This document shows positions 55,663-63,773 of a stretch of 64,000 bases of DNA, piece after piece. A program made the position numbers and the translations under genes. A model generated the notes under the pieces. The model made no database searches. It saw only the letters and a program-made list of their open reading frames with translations, and was not told where the DNA came from. Origin of the DNA: Pseudoalteromonas piscicida (GTDB lineage Bacteria; Pseudomonadota; Gammaproteobacteria; Enterobacterales; Alteromonadaceae); NCBI RefSeq assembly GCF_000238315.3, contig NZ_CP011924.1:3866001-3930000 (forward strand). The letters are read 5' to 3'. The first letter of the stretch is position 1. Each line of letters begins with the position of its first letter.

Positions 55663-56864
55663 TGAAATCCTTTGATTATAGAGCTTATGACCAGTCTGGT
55701 GCAAAGTTTGAAGGGAAAATATCGGCATTAGACAAAAAGTCAGCCTATGAAGCATTGGCTAAAGATGGTCTAGTTCCCTATGAAATAAAAGTTAATGACA
55801 GCCAGAAGAAAAGATCGTTTTTTGGTGAGTCTAAAGTGTCATTAAAAGATATTGAATTTTTTACGTCTGAACTCAGTTTATTACTAGCAACGGGAATTCG
55901 TATTGATAAAGGCTTAAACATCATAGCTAGAACGAAAGCTAAACCTGCGTTAGCGGGCGTAATAAATAGTCTAAGCTCAGAAATAAAGTCAGGCAACTCA
56001 TTATCTCAAGCCTTACGCAAACACGATAAGGTCTTCGATAGCTTATACTGCAATCTAGTTGAGTTGGGAGAGTCTACTGGGGAGTTGAATACTGTATTTA
56101 AAGGACTTGCGAGAGATCTTAAGTTTAGAAGAACGCTCCAAGGGAAAATAGTCAGCTCTTTAACTTATCCAGCGGTTATCTTTTTTGTTTGCATTCTGAG
56201 TATTTTTTTCATTTTCAATGTAATCATTCCTAAAATGGCAGACATGTTTTCACAAGCTGAGAACTTACCTTGGTATACTGAGTTAATGCTAAACCTAAGT
56301 GAGTTTGTTACTAGGTTTCAGATCCCAATCATTGCTGCAAGTGTATTTTCTGTAGCTGGGCTTGTTTCATTATTTAACTCTAAAAAGTATCAAGGTCTTA
56401 TAGATCGACTTATGCTCAGGCTGCCTATTTTGTGTAATGCAACCTTGACGTTGGAACGAATACGTTTTAACAGTGGGCTAGCACTGATGGTTAACTCAGG
56501 CTTGGCTATTGATAAAGCGCTAGAGCTTGCGAGCAATAATATTAAAAATACGATTTTGACTAGTGAAGTGAATATTGCCCAAAAAAAAGTTAAAGAGGGT
56601 GAAAGTTTATCGAAAACCTTAAGTCAAACATCAATCTATCCTCCTTTTTATATTTCCCTACTAGAAGTCGGTGAAGAAACTGGTTCTTTGGGTCCTGTAT
56701 TTGATGAAATATCCTCGCGGTCAAGAGAAGATTTTGAATATTGGACCGAACGCTTGACCGCGATATTAGAGCCGCTAATGATTCTATTCATGGGGGTTTT
56801 TGTGGGGGGAGTGGTTGTGATCATGTTGATGAGTATGGTCTCTCTAAATGAGGTAAGCTTTTAA
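55662..56864 (+). CDS. gspF: type II secretion platform protein, GspF-like
   Basis: A 400-residue inner-membrane protein with two T2SSF domains. FFTSELSLLLATGIRIDKGL is in the first, and RIRFNSGLALMVNSGLAIDKAL is in the second. The TM segments are AVIFFVCILSIFFIFNVIIP (about 168-187), IIAASVFSVAGLVSLF (about 220-240) and LMILFMGVFVGGVVVIMLM at the end. GspF couples the ATPase to the pseudopilus. Translation starts at GTG overlapping the gspE stop (TAGTG). The H-like pseudopilin follows with no gap. Confidence 0.94.
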   Translation: MKSFDYRAYDQSGAKFEGKISALDKKSAYEALAKDGLVPYEIKVNDSQKKRSFFGESKVSLKDIEFFTSELSLLLATGIRIDKGLNIIARTKAKPALAGVINSLSSEIKSGNSLSQALRKHDKVFDSLYCNLVELGESTGELNTVFKGLARDLKFRRTLQGKIVSSLTYPAVIFFVCILSIFFIFNVIIPKMADMFSQAENLPWYTELMLNLSEFVTRFQIPIIAASVFSVAGLVSLFNSKKYQGLIDRLMLRLPILCNATLTLERIRFNSGLALMVNSGLAIDKALELASNNIKNTILTSEVNIAQKKVKEGESLSKTLSQTSIYPPFYISLLEVGEETGSLGPVFDEISSRSREDFEYWTERLTAILEPLMILFMGVFVGGVVVIMLMSMVSLNEVSF

Positions 56865-57263
56865 GTGATAAGTAGAGGGAGAGTTGTTTCTGGCTATACT
56901 TTAATTGAGCTGCTAATCGTTATGAGCGTTATTTCTCTAGTCTTATCTATAGTGGGCCCGATGACGGTATCTGCAATAGATAGAGCAACAGAGAAGTCTG
57001 AACTACAAGAAACAAAGATGTGGCTCAAAAACCTCGGTAATCGAGCCTTTTTATTGGGTACAGAGATATTGGTTGAAGTAGAAAGGGATAAAATTTCGAT
57101 ATATAACGATGTATCCAAAACATCAATGTTAGATTCGAAAGCCTTCAAAAAACTCGAATTTGAGCCTACTTTGGTAAGGGTTAATTCACAAGGATTTGCA
57201 TCTCCAAATTCTATTAGCTTTAGGTACTTGGGAAATGAAAGCCACTTTCAATTTAATGACTAG
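56865..57263 (+). CDS. gspH: minor pseudopilin, GspH-like
   Basis: A 132-residue prepilin-like protein with GTG start. The leader ends SG and cleavage yields YTLIELLIVMSVISL, with Glu at position 5. The rest has beta-rich character (ILVEVERDKISIYND) and ends in a short strand (FRYLGNESHFQFND). Its place between F and I suggests GspH, although sequence identity in this family is low. The next gene overlaps its last codons. Confidence 0.8.
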   Translation: MISRGRVVSGYTLIELLIVMSVISLVLSIVGPMTVSAIDRATEKSELQETKMWLKNLGNRAFLLGTEILVEVERDKISIYNDVSKTSMLDSKAFKKLEFEPTLVRVNSQGFASPNSISFRYLGNESHFQFND

Positions 57264-57699
57264 TATGCGGTCAGGTGGGTTTACCTTGGTAGAAATTTTA
57301 GTTTCTGTAGTCATTTTAGTAACCACAATCACTGGTGTTTCTATGATTTATCGTGGGGCGTTAGTGAGTAGTGAAAAAGCACAGTCCCATGTTGCTATGG
57401 CTGCTAAAATACCAGCGATTTTACATCAAGCCCAAAAACAGATAAGGGCTGCTGAATTTAATAGCACACAGCTATCCGATCAGACTACGCTTGGGCAGGT
57501 TAGCTATGAGTGGCAAGCCAACACAATTTCGAAAAAAGAGATTAGAGGTAATAACAGAGCAAAAAACGAGTCTATGATTGAACAAAATCTCGATTACAAT
57601 GAATATAAATTGTGGCGTGTTAACTTGACTGTCAAGTTTAAGGGGGCCCAAGAGCAGTTTGAGTTTTATGAAGTGAGTTGGAAATATGCCTCACGATAA
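57256..57699 (+). CDS. gspI: minor pseudopilin, GspI-like
   Basis: A prepilin-like protein of about 147 residues. The likely start is ATG 57256 (MTSMRSGGFTLVEILVSVV), which overlaps the gspH end. Other starts, at 57235 or 57265, would change only the leader. Cleavage after Gly gives FTLVEILVSVVILVTTITG with Glu5. GspI forms the tip complex with J and K. The gspJ start lies inside its last codons. Confidence 0.82.
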   Translation: MTSMRSGGFTLVEILVSVVILVTTITGVSMIYRGALVSSEKAQSHVAMAAKIPAILHQAQKQIRAAEFNSTQLSDQTTLGQVSYEWQANTISKKEIRGNNRAKNESMIEQNLDYNEYKLWRVNLTVKFKGAQEQFEFYEVSWKYASR

Positions 57700-58360
57700 C
57701 CGCGGCTTCACCCTTGTTGAAATGCTGATCGCCATTACGATTCTATCCATGGTGTTGGTTACTGGTAATTATGTCTATTTTCAATTAGTCAGTCGTTGGG
57801 ATTCACAATTAGGAAATTTTCAACAGACAGCTAAATCAACCAAGTTAGTTTATCAGTTAGATAGATTGCTATCTGCAATTCAGCCTTATGTAATAAGAAA
57901 TGAACAAGGAATCCCTGTATTTTTGTTCGAAGGTGGTAGAAGCAGCATACTAGCTGTTGCTTCGAGTGGGCTCATTTACGATCAACAACCTGTGGTTTTC
58001 CGATTGTCTTTGATTAAAGATAAATCAGGCAACAAGCTGATATATCAATCGTTAAAGTTAGCGGAACAAGTTGTTAGCTCTGCTCAACAACAGTTAAACT
58101 TTACACAATCTGTTGTCCTACTTGAAAGTGTTGATACGCTAGAGTTAAGTTACTTTGGATGGCGAAACCTTAGCGATAAAGCGGCTAGAGTTGGGCATCC
58201 AGTATGGCAACCAAAATATTCAGGTATAGAGCAAGAGCTTGTACCATCAGAGATTTCATTGACTCTGCAATTAGGACAGCAACAGCTTGCTGTTGTAACT
58301 AACTTAGATCCAAACCCTAACCGCTGGCTCAGACATTATTTTGATTCGAGTAACACATGA
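57686..58360 (+). CDS. gspJ: minor pseudopilin, GspJ-like
   Basis: A 224-residue pseudopilin: MPHDNRG is followed by FTLVEMLIAITILSMVLVTG with Glu5. The length, longer than G, H or I, fits GspJ. Conserved-looking parts are YQLDRLLSAIQPYVIRNEQG and a beta-rich end (EISLTLQLGQQQLAVVTNL). GspJ packs with I and K at the pseudopilus tip. It overlaps gspI by 14 bases and gspK by four. Confidence 0.85.
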   Translation: MPHDNRGFTLVEMLIAITILSMVLVTGNYVYFQLVSRWDSQLGNFQQTAKSTKLVYQLDRLLSAIQPYVIRNEQGIPVFLFEGGRSSILAVASSGLIYDQQPVVFRLSLIKDKSGNKLIYQSLKLAEQVVSSAQQQLNFTQSVVLLESVDTLELSYFGWRNLSDKAARVGHPVWQPKYSGIEQELVPSEISLTLQLGQQQLAVVTNLDPNPNRWLRHYFDSSNT

Positions 58361-59217
58361 TAAAGAATAATGGCATTGCCCTAATTCAGGTGCTAGTACT
58401 AACAGCTATATTGATGATTGTGGCTGTTTTCTTCTCGAAAACAGCAAAAGAGCAAGTTAATTTTTCTTCTCAGTTTCAATCACTAGCCAAAGCTTCTGTA
58501 GAACTACACTCGGTAGCAAACCTCACGCTATTTAACTTACTCACATTTGAAAAAAAACCAAATGATACATATCCAGCTAACCTATTAGGGTATCAAGAGA
58601 CTTGGAACTATCATGGGGCACCATTCCAAGCTTCTGAGTATGCGACGGTTTCGTTACAAGATATGCGCGGATTGCTTAACCTCAACTACCCCAATCAACA
58701 AAGAGTGCTTCAGATATTGACCAGTTATGGTCTTTCTCATTATGATGCAAAGCTATTTTATGACACACTAGTTGACTATCAGTCGGTCGAAGAAGGTTTA
58801 CAGCGTCGCAATGGTGGAGCGCAATACAAACATGGGGCGTTGAATAGCGCTTTTGAACTGGCTAACGTTACTGATGACTTGAAGCTTATTCAATTTTTTG
58901 AAGAAAACTCAACAGTTTTTAAGTCAAGTAGTTTTAACCCGATGACGGCACCGGATGCACTATTAATGTTGCTTTTACCGAGTCAAGAGTTTCGCGGTAT
59001 TAAGCTACTAAGAGATGCAAAGCAGCTAAGTAGCAAAGCATTTTCCGATATAACAATGATACAGGAAAATAGTGGAATCATTCTCTATCCGTCAAATAAC
59101 TATAGGATATCCATCAGTGTGGATATAAATGGCACTAAAGTGGTGAAGACATATTATTACTTACTAAAACCAGCAAAAACTAATCCAGTTGAATTGGTGT
59201 CTGTAAAAATCAAATAA
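58357..59217 (+). CDS. gspK: minor pseudopilin, GspK-like
   Basis: A 286-residue pseudopilin with the leader MIKNNG and a hydrophobic helix IALIQVLVLTAILMIVAVFF. It lacks Glu5, as GspK proteins do. DMRGLLNLNYPNQQRVLQIL and DTLVDYQSVEEGLQRRNGGAQYKHG resemble the RxNLN and W-D-D regions of GspK's large domain. LNSAFELANVTDDLKLIQF fits the LxSxxEL motif. GspK caps the pseudopilus. The length is slightly below the usual range (about 300-330). It is followed by the L-like gene after two bases. Confidence 0.85.
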   Translation: MIKNNGIALIQVLVLTAILMIVAVFFSKTAKEQVNFSSQFQSLAKASVELHSVANLTLFNLLTFEKKPNDTYPANLLGYQETWNYHGAPFQASEYATVSLQDMRGLLNLNYPNQQRVLQILTSYGLSHYDAKLFYDTLVDYQSVEEGLQRRNGGAQYKHGALNSAFELANVTDDLKLIQFFEENSTVFKSSSFNPMTAPDALLMLLLPSQEFRGIKLLRDAKQLSSKAFSDITMIQENSGIILYPSNNYRISISVDINGTKVVKTYYYLLKPAKTNPVELVSVKIK

Positions 59218-59219
59218 TT

Positions 59220-60335
59220 ATGAAGAATACATTAGTCAACAAGTTACAGCAGTGGTTCTTTTGTCGTTTCGTTAATTATTATGATAATGGTTTCTACGAT
59301 TTTAAATTTGCAGATGGCAAATTGCAGTTGGAGCCGGTAAAAAAGTCAAAAGCACTGATTACGATATATGCAAGACCGCATTATCAAGAAGCGGTGGTGA
59401 AGCTACCTACAACAGATAAGAAACAAATAAAGAAGATACTGGTGGCTAAGAGAGAGGCAGTAGCTCGTGACTCTATCATGCTTGCCGGTGATATCGTTGT
59501 AAGTGGTAATCAAGCCAGTATAAATAGTTGGATATATGCAACTACGTTACCGTCGTCTTGGATAATGCTTCCAGAGACACTGCTATTGGCTAAGTCGCAA
59601 AGTTTCTATGAGGTTTGTGACTACAGTGTTGGGAAAGCGTTTTACTGTGCATTATTTTCAGGGCTTTGCCTCTCAGGATTTAAAACTTCTTTAATTTCTA
59701 GTCATGATCGCTTTGCTCATTCAGTCGGTGTCTCTTTTGAGCAAACCAATACTATTGAGCTTGAGTCGACCAGAAATACCTTGTTACTTAAAGGGCTAAA
59801 GTCAGAAATTACTAACTTGCCGCTGTTCATAAATAAAGGCCATGGTGTTAGTTTAACTAAGGATTTGCAAAGTTATGGGATGATTTTTGGGGCCCTTTTT
59901 GCCATTTACCTGTTTGTTTCAAGCGCATTTCTAGCGTTTTACGGGGTACATCTTGAGGGAAGGCTAGAAGGGCAAAAAGAATCCGTGGATACTGCTTTGA
60001 ACGCGATAAACCGTTTTGAACGGGGTAAGCTTCAGTTAGAAGAGAGAGTGGCACTATTTGCAGATTTCGATATTCTCAGCCCCACAGTCAAAGTGATAGA
60101 TGCGCTATCTCAGGTTTCAGAAGTTCAGAGTATGGAAAAAAGCGACTCACGTATCATCATTCGTGGTGTAGCACCAAGTGCATTAGCCGTTTTAGAAAGT
60201 TTACAACAGTTAGATAATGTATCTGATGCTCGATTTGATTTTCCTATCAGAAATTCTGGTAGCCAAGAGCAGTTTGTAGCAAGCTTTATTCTTGATACTT
60301 CAAGCGCAAAAGTCAAGCTAGGAGAGCAGTGGTAG
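59220..60335 (+). CDS. gspL: GspL-like inner-membrane assembly protein
   Basis: A 371-residue protein with a cytoplasmic N-terminal domain (about 1-215), one TM helix (about 220-241, MIFGALFAIYLFVSSAFLAF) and a periplasmic part. The periplasmic part has a short coiled coil (EGRLEGQKESVDTALNAINR) and a ferredoxin-like domain (IDALSQVSEVQSMEKSDSRI ... LQQLDNVSDARFD). This topology matches GspL, which links GspE to the platform. The N-terminal actin-like motifs are poorly conserved, so the call leans on topology and position before the M-like gene. Confidence 0.8.
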   Translation: MKNTLVNKLQQWFFCRFVNYYDNGFYDFKFADGKLQLEPVKKSKALITIYARPHYQEAVVKLPTTDKKQIKKILVAKREAVARDSIMLAGDIVVSGNQASINSWIYATTLPSSWIMLPETLLLAKSQSFYEVCDYSVGKAFYCALFSGLCLSGFKTSLISSHDRFAHSVGVSFEQTNTIELESTRNTLLLKGLKSEITNLPLFINKGHGVSLTKDLQSYGMIFGALFAIYLFVSSAFLAFYGVHLEGRLEGQKESVDTALNAINRFERGKLQLEERVALFADFDILSPTVKVIDALSQVSEVQSMEKSDSRIIIRGVAPSALAVLESLQQLDNVSDARFDFPIRNSGSQEQFVASFILDTSSAKVKLGEQW

Positions 60336-60895
60336 TGGATGAAATAAAAAACAAAAGGGGTCTGCTCTCGATCCTAGCTATTTTACTAATTTTACGTTTT
60401 ATTATAGTGCCTGTTTTTGATTGGCAGGAGCAAAGAACCGCAGAAATTAAGCAAATTGAAGCCAGACTGGAAAAGTCTAGTTTGATAGTCAAAAATCAGC
60501 AATCACTAGATACTGCCAAAGAGGAGCTAGGTAAGCGAAGCGATACTTTAAAGTTGTTTATATATCCAGCAGCTAACGAGGCCGATTTTCGATTCCAAGT
60601 GCAAAAGGAGTTAAATGAAGTAATTAACAGGCATCAGTTAGAGGTTAAAAATATTGGTTGGCTTACTCGCTTAGAAATAGAGTCCGCGGCACTAACACGC
60701 CACCAAGTCAGGATTTCGGTATCTGGAAAAACAGTGAACTTACAAGCGTTGCTAATGGAAATTGATTCAAAGTTGAATAAAGTCTTTGTTAGTGAGTTTA
60801 AGTCTACCTTCAAGTATCTTACTAGTGATTCTCTTGGATTATCTGAGGCAACATTGGTACTAGCGATGTATGCACAGCAAGAGGACGAAAAATGA
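60335..60895 (+). CDS. gspM: GspM-like inner-membrane assembly protein
   Basis: A protein of about 186 residues. A short basic cytoplasmic N-terminus leads into one TM helix (LLSILAILLILRFIIVPVF, about 9-27) and a periplasmic coiled coil (QRTAEIKQIEARLEKSSLIV). A C-terminal ferredoxin-like domain (VRISVSGKTVNLQALLMEI) completes the GspM/PilO plan. Start is GTG 60335, overlapping the L stop as at gspE/gspF; GTG 60329 is the alternative. It would pair with the L-like protein. The next gene overlaps it by four bases. Confidence 0.78.
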   Translation: MDEIKNKRGLLSILAILLILRFIIVPVFDWQEQRTAEIKQIEARLEKSSLIVKNQQSLDTAKEELGKRSDTLKLFIYPAANEADFRFQVQKELNEVINRHQLEVKNIGWLTRLEIESAALTRHQVRISVSGKTVNLQALLMEIDSKLNKVFVSEFKSTFKYLTSDSLGLSEATLVLAMYAQQEDEK

Positions 60896-61404
60896 CGAGA
60901 AATAAGTTGCTTTTCGGTGTGATTATTGCCTTGGGGCTTATGCTTCATGGAGTTCAGTCATTTTCACTTGTTGGCGAACAGACAAAGGTTTATGACATCA
61001 ACCTTAATCTGGCAGGTAGTGCTCTACCTAAATTAAATCAGCCGTCGTTAGCGGCAGTAAGTAATGTAATAGAAAAATATAAAGATTCTAGCAACACGAA
61101 CTCGTCGTCTGATTCGATGTCAAACGATGCTAAACGTGCCCAAACTGGTAAACTGTTTGATTTTTATTTGGAAGATAAGCAATTAAGACTCAAGGGAGTG
61201 ATTGGTGAAGGGAGTAGACGTTTTGCGATTATTGAAGCTATTGATGTAGCCTCTCAACAGCCCTCGTTAATTAGATTAACTGATGGCCAGCAATATCAAG
61301 GCTATAACGTCTCTATTGTGGATGCAAAACAAGTTACCTTTTCACGGCAAGAACAGAAAGTAACTCTGGTAATTTACAGTAATGAAAGCCTTGCAAACGG
61401 TTAA
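60892..61404 (+). CDS. short GspC-like protein (HR domain only)
   Basis: A 170-residue protein with an N-terminal membrane anchor (LLFGVIIALGLMLHGVQSF, about 6-24), a Ser/Asn-rich linker (NSSSDSMSNDAK) and a beta domain. That domain has LKGVIGEGSRRFAIIEA, then GQQYQGYNVSIVDAKQVTF, the pattern of the GspC homology region that binds the secretin N0 domain. A canonical GspC is about 280 residues and has a PDZ or coiled-coil end, absent here. It lies directly before the secretin gene, consistent with a GspC or PilP-like connector between inner and outer membrane parts. Confidence 0.7.
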   Translation: MTRNKLLFGVIIALGLMLHGVQSFSLVGEQTKVYDINLNLAGSALPKLNQPSLAAVSNVIEKYKDSSNTNSSSDSMSNDAKRAQTGKLFDFYLEDKQLRLKGVIGEGSRRFAIIEAIDVASQQPSLIRLTDGQQYQGYNVSIVDAKQVTFSRQEQKVTLVIYSNESLANG

Positions 61405-61412
61405 ATGAATTT

Positions 61413-63461
61413 ATGAAAAAGTTTTCTCAAAAATTAGTATTAAGTAGTGTTGTCCTTTGTATTCTTAGCGCGTGCGGAAGTACACCCAGAGGCGTGCAAG
61501 TTAAAGATTCCTATTTAACCAATGCTGATAAAAATACAAATCGTTCCACTGTTCTGCTTGAGAAGAACAAAAGTAGTCAAAAGAAGGTGGACTTTTCAGG
61601 CTTTACCTATCTTTCAGCTGCAGACAGCCAGCGTGTTGAGTCGAGTGAAGCAAGCGAATTAGAGCTGCAATTCGATGAGTCACATATGGTAAAGCTCAGC
61701 ATTGATACTTTATTAATTCGTGACTTTCTTCACTATGTTTACGGTGAAACACTTGGAATAAATTATATACTTGGGCAGGAACTGAGCGAGAGCAAAGATA
61801 AAATAACACTTAACTTCCAAAAAGAGCTTAGCAAGAGAGAGCTGTTTGAAATTAGCCGTGACATATTAGAAGAACGTGGTGTCACGTTGAGGACGAATGA
61901 TGGAGTGTTATACATTCACAAAGACTCAGAGGGGACTGCGAATAATTTCGTCTATGGATATGGTAATTTGATAGAAGATGTACCAAACACCAGTAACGAA
62001 ATCATTCAAATTGCTCCTTATCAAGCCGGTGTTCAAGCTTCTTTGGCTGGTACTATTAAGCAGTTAACTCGTATAGACGTTAGACAACTATTTGAACAAA
62101 AAGCATTGCTTATCAAAGGTAAGCGCAGAGATGTTATAAAAGCGCTAGAGTTCATGCACTTAATGGACCAGCCCGCTTTTAGAAATAGACAAGTAGCAAT
62201 GTATAAAGCCGAGTTTGTGTCATCTGAAGAGCTAAGTAAAGACCTATTAAATCTACTTAAACAAGATGGTATTAGTGCTAGCTTGGAAAGCTCTGATGAA
62301 CAGGCTGTGTCAGTTGTGCCAATCCAAAGAACTAACACGCTAATTTTCTTTTCAAATGATAAACGATATTTGAGTCGAGTCGCATTTTGGTCTGAGCAAC
62401 TAGACAAACCGGCAGATGGTAACGAAAAGCAGTTTTTTATTTTTGAACCTGAGTTTGCACGAGCAGTAGATCTTGGGCAAAGTTTGCAGCGCCTGTTTGG
62501 TCAAGGAAGTGCCCGGTTAACGGCTTCAACTTCGGCTCGAGGCCAAAATGAGTCCAATCAACAAGATACTAGTGCCCAGCCTAGTAATGTCGCTGTAAAA
62601 AGTGACGATTTAAATATGGTTGTTGATGAGCGTTCAAACTCGTTAATATTTGAAACTACTGGAGAAAAGTATCGATCGCTACTGCCTTTGATAAAACGCT
62701 TGGATGTTTTACCTAAACAAGTAGTATTGGAAGTATTAATTGCAGAAGTAAAACTGACAGATATTTTTAAGCAAGGCGTTACATTCGCACTAAGTAACCT
62801 TGGTGCAGACATCACTGGAGGCTTTAGTTTAGAGTCAAAATCAGATACTGGGTTAACGTACTCACTGAAAGGTGCATCAGGTAATATTGCGTTAAATTTA
62901 CTAGAAACGAATAGTAATGTGAATGTTTTATCACGGCCAACATTAGCTGTGAGGGATGGTGTAGCAGCTAATATCAATGTAGGTGATAAAATTCCTGTAG
63001 TAGGTGAAATTATTACTTCGCCGGATGTTGGTAGCCAAACCTCTGTTAATTATCTTGATACCGGTATTGAGCTTACAGTAACACCAACGGTAAATGCTCA
63101 GGGGGTGGTGCTTATGGAGATAGAACAAAAAATTAGCTCACAATCAACAAGCGGTTCAGGTGCTGGCGGTAACCCTATTATTCTTGATAGAGCACTAAAA
63201 ACAGAAGTAATTGCGGGAGATGGCCAAACAGTTATGCTCGGTGGTTTAATTGATGAAAAATCAACATATAATGATAGACGAGTGCCTTTTTTCTCTGATA
63301 TCCCTTTGCTTGGCAAGGTGTTTGACGGCACTGACAATAATGTAGTTAAAACAGAGCTTGTTGTATTTGTAACACCAAGAATTGTACAAACCACAGATAA
63401 CTGGGACTCAATATTGAACGAATTTAAACAAACGTTAATGCGATTGGAAGTGACAAATTAA
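61413..63461 (+). CDS. gspD: type II secretion secretin, GspD-like, lipoprotein
   Basis: A 682-residue outer-membrane secretin. The lipoprotein signal ends LSAC (about residue 21), so a separate pilotin may be unnecessary. N0 (about 90-165, VYGETLGINYILGQE), N1-N3 repeats (about 185-420) and the secretin domain (about 450-650) follow. Core motifs are VLEVLIAEVKLTDIFKQGV, NVNVLSRPTLAVRDG, VGDKIPVVGEI, DTGIELTVTPTVNAQG and VPFFSDIPLLGKVFDG. Between N2 and N3 lies a Ser/Gln-rich loop (about 375-395). It is the last secretion gene; the next gene encodes a probable abundant secreted protein. Confidence 0.94.
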   Translation: MKKFSQKLVLSSVVLCILSACGSTPRGVQVKDSYLTNADKNTNRSTVLLEKNKSSQKKVDFSGFTYLSAADSQRVESSEASELELQFDESHMVKLSIDTLLIRDFLHYVYGETLGINYILGQELSESKDKITLNFQKELSKRELFEISRDILEERGVTLRTNDGVLYIHKDSEGTANNFVYGYGNLIEDVPNTSNEIIQIAPYQAGVQASLAGTIKQLTRIDVRQLFEQKALLIKGKRRDVIKALEFMHLMDQPAFRNRQVAMYKAEFVSSEELSKDLLNLLKQDGISASLESSDEQAVSVVPIQRTNTLIFFSNDKRYLSRVAFWSEQLDKPADGNEKQFFIFEPEFARAVDLGQSLQRLFGQGSARLTASTSARGQNESNQQDTSAQPSNVAVKSDDLNMVVDERSNSLIFETTGEKYRSLLPLIKRLDVLPKQVVLEVLIAEVKLTDIFKQGVTFALSNLGADITGGFSLESKSDTGLTYSLKGASGNIALNLLETNSNVNVLSRPTLAVRDGVAANINVGDKIPVVGEIITSPDVGSQTSVNYLDTGIELTVTPTVNAQGVVLMEIEQKISSQSTSGSGAGGNPIILDRALKTEVIAGDGQTVMLGGLIDEKSTYNDRRVPFFSDIPLLGKVFDGTDNNVVKTELVVFVTPRIVQTTDNWDSILNEFKQTLMRLEVTN

Positions 63462-63614
63462 TTAAACTTGTAATATATTAGCTATACAATAAGTAGAATT
63501 GAGCACAGAAAATAGGCGCTAACTGCTTGTGGGTGGTTGCTTTTTGCTCTTTTTGTTGGTTTTTTGCACCTATTTACTTTTTTTTACGGAATTTTTTCGT
63601 GGAAAAGACTTTTT

Positions 63615-63630
63615 AGCAGTGTTAACTGCT
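63615..63630. promoter_or_regulatory. inverted repeat at the -35 region
   Basis: AGCAGT-GTTA-ACTGCT, perfect 6-bp arms ending on the first base of the -35 box at 63630. The piece TAACTGCTTG also occurs at 63520-63529, 103 bp upstream. It may be a regulator site of the following gene. Confidence 0.45.
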
Positions 63631-63657
63631 TGACAATAGAATGACTTTGTTTAGACT
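63630..63657 (+). promoter_or_regulatory. strong promoter before the surface-protein gene
   Basis: Consensus TTGACA (63630-63635), 16-base spacer, TAGACT (63652-63657), preceded by T-rich DNA (63540-63600) that could act as an UP element. The predicted leader is about 110 bases and holds GTCAC/GTGAC (63678-63692 region), GGAAC/GTTCC around an A-rich loop (63723-63745) and GTTTCATGAAAC (63747-63758). No other gene lies in 63462-63773. Confidence 0.7.
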
Positions 63658-63773
63658 GAGACCTTGTTTGACTGTAAGTCACTTAGGTGACGGCCTAATT
63701 GAAAGTCAAAAAACTAAAAATTGGAACTAATAAAAAAACTGTTCCTGTTTCATGAAACTTTGGAGAATGGATA

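Noticed and set aside
59220..60895. PilN/PilO of a type IV pilus rather than L/M
   Set aside because: The L-like protein joins a long cytoplasmic domain to the TM in one chain (PilM and PilN are separate proteins), which fits GspL better.
53619..63461. MSHA or type IV pilus operon instead of type II secretion
   Set aside because: There is one GspG with the calcium-loop pattern, a K-like pseudopilin lacking Glu5, and H-I-J-K-L-M order. No major pilin, PilT or MshE-type set is present.
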